A stretch of DNA of 64,000 bases. Source: Chroococcidiopsis sp. CCMEE 29. Lineage in GTDB: Bacteria > Cyanobacteriota > Cyanobacteriia > Cyanobacteriales > Chroococcidiopsidaceae. Below the pieces are notes generated by a model. That model was not told the origin of the DNA, did no database searches, and saw only the letters and a program-made list of their open reading frames with translations. Positions 27,201 through 35,979 of the stretch are shown here, in pieces. Position 1 is the stretch's first letter; each line of letters opens with the position of its first letter. The position numbers were made by a program, and so were the translations under genes. Where the stretch lies: contig NZ_CP083762.1 in NCBI RefSeq assembly GCF_023558375.1, forward strand, positions 398,273 to 462,272, written 5' to 3'.

Positions 27201-29173
27201 TGCTTGACCAAATGCTGCTAGCAGGGAAGGCTGAGGCAACAGTGCAAGAGTGCATAGACACGATTAATCGCGGAGAAAAACCCGTCGTTGCTGTTGCTAA
27301 TACAATGGCTTCTGCTATCGAACGGTATGCCGAAGAGAATAATTTGGCTCCAGGGCAGCCGATTAATATTAATTTTGGAGACTTGTTAAAACACTACCTG
27401 AAGCGATCGCGGGATGTAATTATCAGTGACGTTAATGGAGTTAAGAACAGGCGACCCCTAACAGATGCTGAGTTAGGAGCCCAAGGAGTCATCGCTTACG
27501 AGTCAATTTTGTCACAGATCGATGAAATTGACTTTAGCAACTTCCCAGTTTCTCCTATCGATTACATCAGGTTCGGATTGGAACAATCGGGGTATTCTTT
27601 TAACGAAATTACGGGAAGAACAGATAGAATCCAATATAATGCCGATGGCTCGGCTACTTACGAGCATCGTTCTGCACAAGAAACCAGTACAGCAGCCAAA
27701 ATCCGAAATACAAATGCCTTTAATAGCGGACGACTAGATGTATTGCTGATCAACCGTTCCGGATCTACTGGCATATCTTTACATGCCTCTAGAACGTTTT
27801 GGGACCAGCGCCCTCGGCACTTGATCGTGGCGCAAGCCGAGCGGAACGTGAATGATTTTGTCCAAACATTAGGCCGCGTCCATCGAACTGGGCAGGTAGT
27901 GCTACCTGCAATTTCATTGCTAATGGCAGATATCCCAGCAGAAAAACGGCTGGGTGCGCTGCTTTGTAAAAAGATGGCGAGTCTTAACGCCAATGCTACC
28001 GCAGCACGAAAAGGTGGCGGCGTATCCCTCGATGCCGTACCTGATTTTATCAATGAATACGGGGATGCCATTATTACTGAAATTATGGCGAATAAGCCCG
28101 AACTTCATGCCCGTCTTGGCTGGCCTTTGGGAATGCCTGATGAGGAATTAATTCCCGATAATGCCATTAGCAAAGTCACAGGTCGTATCCCACTTTTACC
28201 AATTGCCGAACAAGAGAGACTGTACGATCTGATTGAATCAGAATATCAAGAATTTGTGGCGCGACAGGAGGCGATGGGAGAAAGTGTTTTAGAGGCTAAA
28301 TACTTGGACTTGAAAGCCCAAACTGTCTCTCGAATGGAAGTTCATCCCTCTGACAATGCTGTTGATAGCCCGTTCACCAGAGCCGTCCAATTAGAGGTAG
28401 TTAGCGTTCAAACTCCTCGTAAACCTTATACAACACTCCAGGTAGTTAACTCTGTCCGAGAAAGCTTGGGGATAAGCGCAATAGAAAACCTCGACGAGCA
28501 TGATTTTTACGAAATAGAAAAGATTTCTGCTAGGGACACTGAAGAAAAGATCGATAAGCTAAAGCAAGCAGTTGAAAAATATCGCGTAGCGGCGCTTGGA
28601 AACAAGACGGGAACTGCTGCTGAAAAATTTAATGACACCTTAAACCGACAGTTTCAGCAAGTGGAACAAACTTTATCCCAGTTTCCGGTTGGTGAAACGG
28701 TACGAATTGTAACTCAAGATAACAATATATTTTACGGCACAGTTGCAAAAGTCTGGAACGCCGACGAGCAGCGCAGCAATGGGGTAACACCCAGTAGTTG
28801 GAAGGTGCGCTTCTTGCTAGCCGATCCAGCCAAAGAACTAACTGTGCCGATGTCAAAAATTAATCGCAATACGCCGCAAGCTCTTAACATTACAGCTACT
28901 AAACAGACTTTCTTTGGTGAAAATATTTATGAGTTGTTCGCTCTAAGACAGGTACAGAATCGAGAATCACGTCAAATTTTTACAGGTAATATATTAAAGG
29001 CATTCAATCAATTTTCTGGGAAAGTTATTAACTACAGCACCATTGACTCAGAGGTGCGTCAGGGATTGCTAACTGCTAAGAAACTGTTTGTAAATGTATA
29101 TGAACAGGAAGCTACTTTAGCCCATAGATGCGCGATATCAAGAGAAGCCCTGTTACCTTACTTCAGGATATGA
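24299..29173 (+). CDS. Methyltransferase plus strawberry-notch-like helicase, 5' part of an IS-split gene
   Basis: ATG 24299 is preferred to the TTG at 24263. An N-terminal helical region is followed by an adenine-specific methylase fold: YEPTAGHGALLLL (SAM site, about 125) and ANPPFG (about 183). A Gly/Ser-rich linker spans about 330-490 and is overprinted by another gene. The helicase part has P-loop GDQTGVGKGR (about 667), box DESHE (about 796), and a second lobe with NRSGSTGISLHASR and LGRVHRTGQV, typical of strawberry-notch-like SNF2-type proteins. The native frame reaches 29079; the rest comes from IS5. Removing the IS joins it in frame to 30067-31701. Likely role: DNA modification/remodelling during plasmid maintenance or transfer. 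Confidence 0.8.
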   Translation: MDEERQRRLVDAFANNFLLGREFTTITAARQQAEAILGEPVKPGTPLAKRVDESVEAGLVRAARTIVQGADDPLKVYDYLVDLYQRQPILGTRSSTSVRQQAYSTPIPIAYLAAQLAAIDAQTTVYEPTAGHGALLLLSDADKVIANELNRERLADLRSQGYALTQFDATSYCPDWEVDVVIANPPFGSVRAEDGRTRVFSVPGAGVDEGRAFVSTQIDHAIALNSLKAMKEAGKAVLILGGQLGDERSRSNGYNSQTNRLFYYTLYNEYNVTRHISIDGDLYRRQGAGFPIDLIVIEGRGKSGLTLPAAAVPRIYRSFDQLKELLNDSLLIKRQKHCVDASFEHGDGRDLGSGASAEPTGNNTQPQSILGTAGFESGMVAPGVDGRGRIDTQAGSQFTPQVPGRQTGELGSDPATPVERFSASKLGEGTDRREPGIVGEVLPASPEQLSDSTQPERSGRAGTGFGANRGNLLGGMVATSDYSVFRKLEIDAALRLGKNLEKAGQPSTTQLDFQSLREDGREATSLTIPDNYGKSPPPDQGCPAFTGFSETPNQSYTQQIQQEESLVAQEDIQQAELVEEATTTALQVPYAPKSTATPVGTLVPTNMQTAIALALSKIHSQVGNLDAYVATKLEYGTPENLHRYFSAEQVDAIALGIHNLDKGAGFIIGDQTGVGKGRVVAAMIRYAKLSDRIPIFVTKNTQLYGDMMRDLADIDMLGFQPFATNSSLNVPLGNGQRLRQMPTTHSSEMSSLMGAGNLGRYDAIFTTYDQMRTVKGQMKQRHRFLEQFAPQSIVIMDESHEAGGSSNPEQQSGRALFARRLLSLSQGAIYSSATFAKNPQVMTLYFKTDMPLAVNGNVDSLVTLVNKGGIPLQQALSATLAEAGQYIRRERSYEGVDFRAEVRLIDRDTAENISAVMAAILDFDQIKKAGLKALDKQMKAEAKQQVADNSTGAAGAESTNFTSIMHNLLDQMLLAGKAEATVQECIDTINRGEKPVVAVANTMASAIERYAEENNLAPGQPININFGDLLKHYLKRSRDVIISDVNGVKNRRPLTDAELGAQGVIAYESILSQIDEIDFSNFPVSPIDYIRFGLEQSGYSFNEITGRTDRIQYNADGSATYEHRSAQETSTAAKIRNTNAFNSGRLDVLLINRSGSTGISLHASRTFWDQRPRHLIVAQAERNVNDFVQTLGRVHRTGQVVLPAISLLMADIPAEKRLGALLCKKMASLNANATAARKGGGVSLDAVPDFINEYGDAIITEIMANKPELHARLGWPLGMPDEELIPDNAISKVTGRIPLLPIAEQERLYDLIESEYQEFVARQEAMGESVLEAKYLDLKAQTVSRMEVHPSDNAVDSPFTRAVQLEVVSVQTPRKPYTTLQVVNSVRESLGISAIENLDEHDFYEIEKISARDTEEKIDKLKQAVEKYRVAALGNKTGTAAEKFNDTLNRQFQQVEQTLSQFPVGETVRIVTQDNNIFYGTVAKVWNADEQRSNGVTPSSWKVRFLLADPAKELTVPMSKINRNTPQALNITATKQTFFGENIYELFALRQVQNRESRQIFTGNILKAFNQFSGKVINYSTIDSEVRQGLLTAKKLFVNVYEQEATLAHRCAISREALLPYFRI
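25278..25763 (+). CDS. 161-residue protein encoded inside the giant gene in another frame
   Basis: ATG 25278 follows a perfect AAGGAG at 25265-25270 with 7-bp spacing. The product has ordinary soluble-protein composition and helix patterns (NRSQYLELLALRVEWLL, KALTVENQELWEKFCLQ, and EEISLEEWLQLAII), whereas the giant gene's own frame here is a Gly/Ser/Pro-rich, out-of-frame-looking linker. The methylase-like domain also ends naturally at 25270-25280. This fits an ancestral methylase - small protein - helicase operon in which the methylase frame now reads through. No domain recognised. Confidence 0.65.
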   Translation: MTLYLLNDKSIAWMPPSSTGMVGTWGAVLVPSQQEIILNRSQYLELLALRVEWLLQEWMDAEELTPKQALSLLRKYLDDRQVNSAAILPPQLNDSAPLNWAKALTVENQELWEKFCLQAQSNFPIQPNQSDPAEQELALGLIEEISLEEWLQLAIIPSSES

Positions 29174-30020
29174 GCCAGCCATACTACGACACAGACCTCA
29201 CCGATGAGGAATGGGAGCAGATTAAACCTCTGCTGCCCCCAGAAAAGCCCCAGGGCAAGCATCGAGAAGTGGATGTGCAGGAGGTACTTAATGCCATTTT
29301 CTACCGAGCGGACAATGGGATCAAATGGCGTGCCTTACCGAGCGATTTTCCGGCTTGGCAAACTGTGTATGGGTACTTCCGGTTAGGGGTGCGTCTAGGG
29401 ATTTGGGAGCAAATCAACGGAGTACTCGTGCGCCGAGTACGAACTGCTGAGGGACGGGATGCAGACCCTAGCCTGGCAATTATAGACACTCAGTCCGTTA
29501 AACTCGGACAAAAAGGGGGGAGGAACAAGGCTTTGATGGGAACAAAAGGGTCAAAGGACGCAAGCGCCATATTGTGACCGATGTTTTAGGGTTAGTGCTG
29601 GGTTGTTATGTCCCCTCTGCCAACACGGCGGATGTCAAAGCAGCCCCTGCGGTCTTGCTATGGGTATTAGAAATGTTCAAGCAAATTGTCAAAGTGTTGG
29701 CTGACCAAGGATATCGAGGGGATTTAGGAGCATTGATTGAGCAGTTTTTTGCTCAGCAACAGCGGCAAGTCCAGTTGGAGTTGAGCCAACGTCCTAGCGA
29801 TGCAAAAGGCTTTCAAGTGGAACACAAGCGGTGGATTGTTGAACGCACATGGACATGGTTGGAAAATGCTCGTATTCTTACTCGTGACTATGAACGGTTA
29901 CCGGAGAACCACGAGGGGATGGTTTATGTTGTCATGATCCGGCTCATGCTTCGGCGACTAACAAAGAACTGCCGAACCTGGCAACCTAAAACTGCTTAAT
30001 AAGCATTTACAAACAGTTTC
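29080..30020 (+). mobile_element. IS5-family (IS427/IS1031-type) insertion sequence
   Basis: Perfect 17-bp inverted repeats: GAAACTGTTTGTAAATG at 29080-29096 and complement at 30004-30020. The flanking TAA duplication (29077-29079 and 30021-30023) fits the TNA target of this group. Length 941 bp. Both transposase frames are intact and linked by a slippery site, so the element looks recently active. It splits the giant methylase-helicase gene. Confidence 0.9.
29170..29999 (+). CDS. IS5/IS427-type transposase, two frames joined by programmed -1 frameshift
   Basis: Frame 1 starts at ATG 29170 (MSQPYYDTDLTDEEWEQIKP) and stops at 29577. Frame 2 continues from about 29520 to 29999 (KGRKRHIVTDVLGLVL, then VLADQGYRGD). 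The switch is at A5G6 (29510-29520), where a -1 slip restores DDE continuity: Asp in AIIDTQSVK, Asp in LADQGYRG, Glu in VERTWTWLENAR. This split is normal for the group. The element inserted in the same direction as the host gene. Confidence 0.85.
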
Positions 30021-30066
30021 TAAAGGGTTTGACATCCAGAAAACTCTGGAAAAAGAACCAGTTAGA

Positions 30067-31701
30067 ATGCCTACAGTTGAAGATGCCATCAGATTTATCA
30101 CCGAAGTAACTGAGCGAACTGGAACTGTTAAAACTCTAGATGAAGTCTTGTCAATTAAAGCAGATCGATATGACGAAAATCGTTTTATTTTGTCTACGGC
30201 TAAAACCAAGAGCGTTGGGGGTAAATATTATTTAGATGAAGACATTTTAGAGGCTGTAGGAGGGGACTTCCACTCGGTAGGAGATAGCATGAGATGTTAT
30301 GTGGATGCAGAAGATATCCACAAAGTTCTTTCCTTGCTCGTGAATGAAAAATGTCTGGCGCTCGCAGCGTTTGATGGGCGCGACAAAGCCAGAGATCTGC
30401 TCAGCATCAAGCTACCACAGTTAGAACAAGTAATCCAGGACAAATTTTCCGAACACTCAGACTGCACTCCCCTTGTAGACGAACCATTATCCGAAACTCC
30501 TTCGTCGTTGGAGCAGACGTTGGCAGCAACTAATTCTGTCTTAGCTGACAGAAATGTGAATGCGGCGATACTCCAAGAAGAGGACGCGCAGCAGGTTGCA
30601 CCCTTGCCAGTGTTCACCATTAGTCCTGAGACGCAGCAAATTGCCGAGCCGATCGCACTGAATTCCGCTCCTGCTCAAGCTTCAAAACCACTAGAGATTG
30701 CAGGCGATCGCGCTAAGGCTCGTACCCCCAGTGATCGGGTATTATCAAACCCCAAACCCGAGGCGGAAACTGAGCGATCCCTTTCAACTTCAGCTCAATC
30801 GCTCATGGCTGAAGAAGAACAGCCAGTTATTGCTACCCGCAGCAGGCAAGAGCCGCTAGAATCCTCGACCTCTATAAATGTAGATTCTAGCCCCAAACCT
30901 GAAGCAGATTGTCAATCAGAAAAATCCCAGGTTCTTCCTGTAACTGGGAGTTTGGCAAATTTCTTTAATGGGGAAATGAGTTTGACTGATGCCTTGCAAT
31001 TATCAAATTCTCTTCCAAAAGTTGAAGCGGCGAACGTACTCAATCGCTCAAAACAATCTCATACTCCCATCCGCAACGCTAAATTGGAGCCAACAGAAAC
31101 GCGCTCGGAGCAACTGAGCTTGTTTGCTACAACGAACAATTCCACACCAACAACTAGCAGCGCTAGAGTACCCGCTACCCCCACTACCAAGCCACGGAAG
31201 AATTCGCTACGCCAACTTGAGGGGGGAGAGCAATTGAGTCTATTGAATCAATTAGAGGGATTATCTAACACTGTCGATAATCAAGACAAGGTTGTTGCTC
31301 AAGGGCGATCGCAACAAACAGATCGTGGCAACAATGTGATCGCTGCAACGCTCTTTGATGTGATCGGACAAAACCAGAGCCAATTGATTCAGGATGAAGC
31401 TTTGGAGACAGCCCGAGCGGTGCAGCAACTGCTCAAACAGCTCGGAACCTTACAGGCAGATGGTTCCATAATCTTTGAGGGCGAGCGGTGGCAATTTGCT
31501 TGTCGAGGAGATCTTGTCACAATTACGGTTAAGCAAGAGCAACGCCAATTTCTGCAGGTGGATAGTGGCAGAGTGGTTGTGTTTAGCCCAAACTCAGAGG
31601 AACGCGAGAAATTGCAGCAGTTTCGACAAGATGTTGCTAGGGATCTTCAACAGCCACAGCCGGAGCAACAACAGCAGCGCCGACAAGGGCTGAGCCGCTG
31701 A
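30067..31701 (+). CDS. C-terminal part of the IS-split strawberry-notch-like protein
   Basis: 544 residues from ATG 30067. The frame is open back to the IS edge and joins the 5' part in frame when IS5 and one TAA are removed (junction AKK-GFDIQKTLEKEP). Residues about 1-120 contain TVEDAIRFITEVTERTG and KSVGGKYYLDEDILEA; a disordered Ser/Pro/Gln stretch follows (about 130-440). The C-terminal domain (about 450-525: VQQLLKQLGTLQADGSIIFE, then RWQFACRGDLVTITVK) recurs in two other plasmid proteins, with a Gln-rich tail. Separate translation from ATG 30067 is possible but unproven. Confidence 0.7.
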   Translation: MPTVEDAIRFITEVTERTGTVKTLDEVLSIKADRYDENRFILSTAKTKSVGGKYYLDEDILEAVGGDFHSVGDSMRCYVDAEDIHKVLSLLVNEKCLALAAFDGRDKARDLLSIKLPQLEQVIQDKFSEHSDCTPLVDEPLSETPSSLEQTLAATNSVLADRNVNAAILQEEDAQQVAPLPVFTISPETQQIAEPIALNSAPAQASKPLEIAGDRAKARTPSDRVLSNPKPEAETERSLSTSAQSLMAEEEQPVIATRSRQEPLESSTSINVDSSPKPEADCQSEKSQVLPVTGSLANFFNGEMSLTDALQLSNSLPKVEAANVLNRSKQSHTPIRNAKLEPTETRSEQLSLFATTNNSTPTTSSARVPATPTTKPRKNSLRQLEGGEQLSLLNQLEGLSNTVDNQDKVVAQGRSQQTDRGNNVIAATLFDVIGQNQSQLIQDEALETARAVQQLLKQLGTLQADGSIIFEGERWQFACRGDLVTITVKQEQRQFLQVDSGRVVVFSPNSEEREKLQQFRQDVARDLQQPQPEQQQQRRQGLSR

Positions 31702-32095
31702 TTCTCCTACGTTTGATTAGGAGCCAGAACCAGCTCTGCCGGGCTGGTAGCCAGAAAGCCCGCCCGCGTCTGAAAATGCGACGGCTAATCGTATGATTGA
31801 CTTGGCAGCAGTTAGCGATTTTGCACTTGGGTACCCAGTTCTCAGTCTGTTTACAGCGATTCCCGACCTTGGTTTATGGGGGATTGTTCATCAAGCGTCA
31901 GCCGCTCCCACACCTCATCCTTGTAGTCGCCGTAGAGGGCTAAGGCATCCTCTACCTCTGTCCCGGGATACGTCCTTTTCCCGTCCTAACAAGGATTCTC
32001 ATCAGTACCGAGGGGACAACCAATGTGACAAACCGTTGGTATGTACTAATATATATCTACGTTTTGTCAGACACCGTCATCAATAGTAATTGGCA
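31702..32095. other. Intergenic region with a small gene remnant
   Basis: Holds a weak hairpin right after the giant gene (CTCCTA 31704-31709, TAGGAG 31718-31723, no T-run), a minus-strand remnant at 31851-31985, and the short upstream region of the AbiEi-like gene. No complete gene is seen. Confidence 0.35.
31851..31985 (-). pseudogene. Short coding remnant, minus strand
   Basis: A 44-codon open stretch reads RTYPGTEVEDALALYGDYKD followed by EVWERLTLDEQ before TAA. Composition looks genuinely coding, but a TAG precedes it and no start exists. Probably the tail of a lost gene. Family not recognised. Confidence 0.25.
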
Positions 32096-32698
32096 ATGAG
32101 CCAGTCTAAAACCGAGCAAGTGCTCTCTCTTGTGCGACAGTCGGGTGTCGTCCGGTCACAAGACCTAAGAGAACGCGGAATTCATCAGGAGTACCTACGT
32201 CGTCTCGAAAACCAGGGGAAAATCGTGCGGACGGGACGTGGCATCTATACCCTTCCTGATGTGGATTTGACAGAACATCAAAGCCTGGTTGAGGCGTGTG
32301 CGCGTGTGCCGAATGGAATCGTTTGTCTGCTCTGCGCACTCCGCTTCCATGAATTGACCACCCAAGCCCCTTTTGAAGTCTGGCTCGCTATCTCCGGCTC
32401 TTCACGCCCGCCGAAAGATGACATTCTTCCCCTGCGGATTGTCTACATGTCCGGATTGGCTCTGAGTGCTGGTGTGGAAGAACATCGGATCGTTGGACAG
32501 CCCGTGCGGGTGTACAACATCGCTAAGACGGTAGCCGACTGCTTCAAATACCGCAACAAAATTGGTCTAGATGTGGCACTGGAAGCTCTACGTGAATGCT
32601 GGCAAGAGCGTCGCTGCACGATGGATGAACTCTGGCACTACGCCAAAATCTGTCGGGTCGCCAACGTTATGCGCCCCTATATGGAGTCGCTGACATGA
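32096..32698 (+). CDS. AbiEi-like antitoxin (type IV toxin-antitoxin), winged-helix regulator
   Basis: 200 residues from ATG 32096 (a TTG at 32090 is an alternative). An N-terminal winged helix about 8-60 (VVRSQDLRERGIHQEYLRRL, then GRGIYTLP) is followed by the AbiEi C-terminal domain (about 70-200) with VCLLCALRFHELT and VRVYNIAKTVADCFKYRNKI. AbiEi proteins repress their operon and neutralise the nucleotidyltransferase toxin AbiEii encoded next. The stop overlaps the toxin start by four bases (ATGA). Confidence 0.85.
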   Translation: MSQSKTEQVLSLVRQSGVVRSQDLRERGIHQEYLRRLENQGKIVRTGRGIYTLPDVDLTEHQSLVEACARVPNGIVCLLCALRFHELTTQAPFEVWLAISGSSRPPKDDILPLRIVYMSGLALSAGVEEHRIVGQPVRVYNIAKTVADCFKYRNKIGLDVALEALRECWQERRCTMDELWHYAKICRVANVMRPYMESLT

Positions 32699-33030
32699 AC
32701 CAACAAAGCCAGGTCGCTGCTAGAGTCCGCCAGCGGCTCAAAAACTTAGCCACAAAGCTTGGGGAAGACTTTCAATCCCTCCTGACGCGCTATGCACTAG
32801 AACGCCTCCTGTACCGACTGAGCCAATCCCAGTCCCGCGACACATTCATCCTCAAAGGAGCATTGCTGTTCTCTATTTGGAGTTTGGAGCCGCACCGGGC
32901 AACACGAGACATAGATTTACTCGGATACGGAGACAATACATTGTCTCATCTGGAGCAAGTATGGAGGCATATCTGTCAGATACCAGTTGACTCGGACGGC
33001 TTGGAGTTCAAGGAGGATACTTGGAAGTGA
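32695..33030 (+). pseudogene. AbiEii-like nucleotidyltransferase toxin, truncated by IS6
   Basis: Only about 110 residues remain of a family normally near 250-300. The N-terminal region and nucleotidyltransferase start are present: FILKGALLFSIWS followed by ATRDIDLLGYGD, the GxxL and DxD-like motifs. At about 33023 the sequence turns into an IS6 end in reverse orientation, supplying the stop. Without the C-terminal part the toxin is presumably inactive, leaving an orphan antitoxin. Confidence 0.8.
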
Positions 33031-33138
33031 CGCCATTTAAAGGGGTACTTGGAGTTCATGAACTCTGTGACTTGGGCGAGCGACAGTAAGTACAATTGCT
33101 ACTTTTACTAGACTACCACCTGTTTTTGCAACACAACC
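33023..33138 (-). mobile_element. IS6-family end fragment
   Basis: On the minus strand the terminus GGTTGTGTTGCAAAAACAG (33120-33138) is followed by the first codons of an IS6 transposase (MNSKYPFKWRH). Everything past codon 11 is missing. It joins the truncated toxin gene on one side and an IS1 fragment on the other. Confidence 0.8.
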
Positions 33139-33355
33139 CCTTTAGTTTCCTCGCTAATCACTCGCCACTGCGGGTCTTCAACAAACTGCCGTCCACAGTC
33201 TCGACATTTGTAATTCTGCTTGCCGTGCCGAGTGCGACCGTTTTTCACCACCGTTTCAGCATGGCAACTGGGGCAAGCTGGAAGAACCTCAGACATAGCG
33301 AATTAGGTAATCACATTAGAATCTATGCTCTCATCCTTTCCTCTTTAGCACTACC
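33139..33355 (-). mobile_element. IS1-family fragment (InsA zinc-finger end)
   Basis: Minus-strand ORF from ATG 33296 encodes the N-terminal InsA-like zinc finger (ACPSCHAETVVKNGRTRHGK, then CRDCGRQFVEDP) and then runs into the IS6 terminus (VVLQKQ). The outer end TAGCACTACC at 33346-33355 matches the terminal repeat of the other IS1 copy. The rest of the element is gone. Confidence 0.8.
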
Positions 33356-33440
33356 CATAATTTTTGGTCAAGATTATTGAAATAGTTCTCAAGATTGTTG
33401 AGAATCGGCGCTTGAGTACTAAGTTCTGACACTTTCTGAA

Positions 33441-34127
33441 TTACTCCTGCCCTTGAGTGGCTGCTGATGACATGCTGTACTTACCTTCTTGGCCGCGATA
33501 CCACTTGTTCTTCCTCACGCCTTCGGAAAGAACGTTGGACACGCGCTCGCGCGCCTTCACCCGCACCGGCTGCGGTATCTCCTCGACAAAGATGGCATCG
33601 ACCACTTGGGCAATCTCCACTACCTGTTCCGATTGCTCTTGCAGCACAATAGACACGGCATCAGATAGAGCTATGTCGCTAAAATCATCTCGTAAATACT
33701 GCTGCCACCTTTGGGTCTTCCCAGCTGTCTTTGTTGCTCTTGTCGGCTTGGCAGTCTGCTTTGTGCTAGCAGTAGCTGGAGCCTGCTGAGCTTTCTGTTT
33801 GGGCTCATCCAGTGCTGCTTGTGTCTTTGCATTGGCAGCAGTAGGTGCTTGTGAGCCATCTAGCTCTGGTGTCGCCTGGTCCTCAGCCGTCTGTTCGAGC
33901 TTGCCACTGGCATTGCTAGCTGGTATTGGTACTGGGGAAGCTACAGGTATAGTTGTGTCGGCTGGAGCAAACATGTCGATGACGGATTTGAGACTCTTGC
34001 GTTTCTCCTGAACCGATTGCAGTTGAGCGGTTAAATCCGCCTCTTGAGAAGCTAATGCTGCATCAACTTCCAGAAGTTTAGCAATAGTAGGATCGGATAT
34101 CTGGTCTAAGCGTGGGGAATCGGGCAC
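33441..34127 (-). CDS. Hypothetical protein with coiled-coil N-terminus and winged-helix-like C-terminus
   Basis: 228 residues. Residues about 15-50 are coiled coil (LASQEADLTAQLQSVQEKRK). A long Ala/Thr/Gln/Lys linker follows (about 55-140). The C-terminal 75 residues (LSDAVSIVLQEQSEQVVEIA, then RERVSNVLSEGVRKNKWYRG) resemble HARE-HTH-type winged helices found in DNA-associated proteins. No neighbours are in operon with it; IS fragments flank both sides. A DNA-binding role is inference; no family name is certain. Confidence 0.55.
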   Translation of the reverse strand: MPDSPRLDQISDPTIAKLLEVDAALASQEADLTAQLQSVQEKRKSLKSVIDMFAPADTTIPVASPVPIPASNASGKLEQTAEDQATPELDGSQAPTAANAKTQAALDEPKQKAQQAPATASTKQTAKPTRATKTAGKTQRWQQYLRDDFSDIALSDAVSIVLQEQSEQVVEIAQVVDAIFVEEIPQPVRVKARERVSNVLSEGVRKNKWYRGQEGKYSMSSAATQGQE

Positions 34128-34332
34128 AACGAGAAGTCACTTCAAATCAAGGATTTTGCGTCAATTTTAAGGAAAAAATTGATGATTTAGGGCCTTCTGG
34201 ATATCTCTGCCCATAAAACTTTATAAATGAACTTGTTTGAACTTGATAATCGGGATGACTTTTCACCTTAGTTTACAGAAGCAAGCATGCCAACTTGAGA
34301 GCGTAACAAATTTAGTATGTTTTGTAGTATGC

Positions 34333-35864
34333 GTTTTAGAACCAGCCCTTTCAAGGTGCTTTTTTACCTTTTTTAGATTTCGATTGACTCAGCAATCGAG
34401 CGGTGGAGACATGAGGTTTGTCTTTTTGCCGTTTGGGTTTGGGGAGTTTCCGTTTTTCGCCTCTGGGGTGAGAGCGGAATTTGGACAATTCCATCTGTGC
34501 GGCTAAGTGCTGGAGGAATTGAACCGTGGAGTCTGTGTCAAGCTGAGCGAACGGTTGCCATTGCAGTGGAGGAATGGCAATCATCATGCCCTGATAAACG
34601 CGGCGCACTTCATCGGCTAAATAATAGGGGGAAATTCCCGCTTCAATTTTGTCGGCTCCATGCACACTGCGCATCGCAGCTTGAGCGACCGCCAGCAGGT
34701 TGTAGCAAATCAGCGCCATGACAAAGCCAAACAAGGCGGCTCTAGGATAAGCCAGGGTGTTGATTTCACCTCGGAAACATTGTTCGAGTACTTGAAAGAG
34801 TCGTTCAATCCGCCATCGTTTTTGATAGAGTGCGGCAATTTGCAACGCATCGGCTTGCGCGATGGGGAGATTCCAGAGCAGGGCAATTTCGACATCTCCA
34901 TCTCGGCTCGGCTGCTTGAGTTGCACCACAATTCGGCGCAGCTTTAACTTTAACGTGTCGTTGAAGAGCAATTGAATCGATTGCTCAAACACCGCTCCAG
35001 TCTCGCTATGACCGACAAAAGCCAGCGGATTGACGGCTTGCCAGGGCAACAAACCCCATGCTGGCGAATCACCAAAGCGGCCCCTCGCCCATGCAGACCA
35101 AAGAGAAATCCCAACGTGCAGAAATTGCGGTCGGCAATCCACAAATCGCCACGGGTCACGGTCGCCAACACCCGACGCAACAACGCCCGCTCTTAGGCAT
35201 GAGCGTCCTCACAAGCAAACACATCAATCGCCAACATCAACGCCGGATCTAGAATCACCAAGGCATGACCGGGCAGGGGCGCACTGTTGACTGAACGCAG
35301 CACCTCTAAGCGGCGCTCGCTCGCTGCCAAATGATTGCCATCGAGGATTTTGACGCGGTATCCTTCGAGCAGCGGGGGGAGGCTGCCACCCGCTGACTTC
35401 ATCAATCCTTGAACCCGGTTGACCACATGCCGCAGGAGGGCTTCGACGATCTGAGGTTCCATCCCATTCAGTTTGTTATAGACCGACTGAAGGGTCACAC
35501 CGATGCCCTTCGCTTTGGTTTGATAAGCAGCGTTGAGTGACGGTGAAATGCCACAAACCACCAAACTCATCAAATTCACAATCGTCGAAAACAGTAATTC
35601 CCGGTGATATTGTCGTTGGGCTTGCTGCTCAAACAACTCATCGCTCTCCTCGGCGGGCAGACTCTGTTCTAACAGCACCCTCAGCATCACGCAGAAGGGA
35701 CTCTCGGCAATGAACCGCTCAAACACTTCTCCCAATATCATGGCTCAAACGCGGGTTGTTAGACTTTCAGCTTTTAGGATAGAGGTCTGAAAGCCAGCTA
35801 TGACAGGAATGACAAAAAATATTAAGAAGCTCTCAAATGACCTTTAGAGGGCTGGTTTTAGAAC
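34333..35864 (-). mobile_element. IS4-family insertion sequence, degenerate
   Basis: Imperfect 24-bp inverted repeats (20 matches) at 34333-34356 and 35841-35864, with the shared core AACCAGCCCT. Length 1.53 kb. The transposase is broken by a frameshift. No clear target duplication was read. Confidence 0.7.
34351..35741 (-). pseudogene. IS4-family transposase, frameshifted
   Basis: The N-terminal half (35741-35193; MILGEVFERFIAESPFCVML) holds the first Asp region, KILDGNHLAAS. A stop and frame changes follow near 35140-35200. The second Asp region is in the intermediate frame (DLWIADRNFCTLGFL), and the C-terminal half (to 34351) has the IS4 signature YQKRWRIERLFQVLEQ with Glu. The tail is very basic. 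Parts match an IS4 enzyme of about 460 residues; inactive as read. Confidence 0.75.
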
Positions 35865-35979
35865 CTAAAATTTAATGAGAATAAATAACGAGAAGCTGAA
35901 GCTTTGAATGCTGCAATTCTCAATAAATCGGTCGTTGACGAGAAACACGCTCCAATGTAGTATAAAGCATATTGATTTG

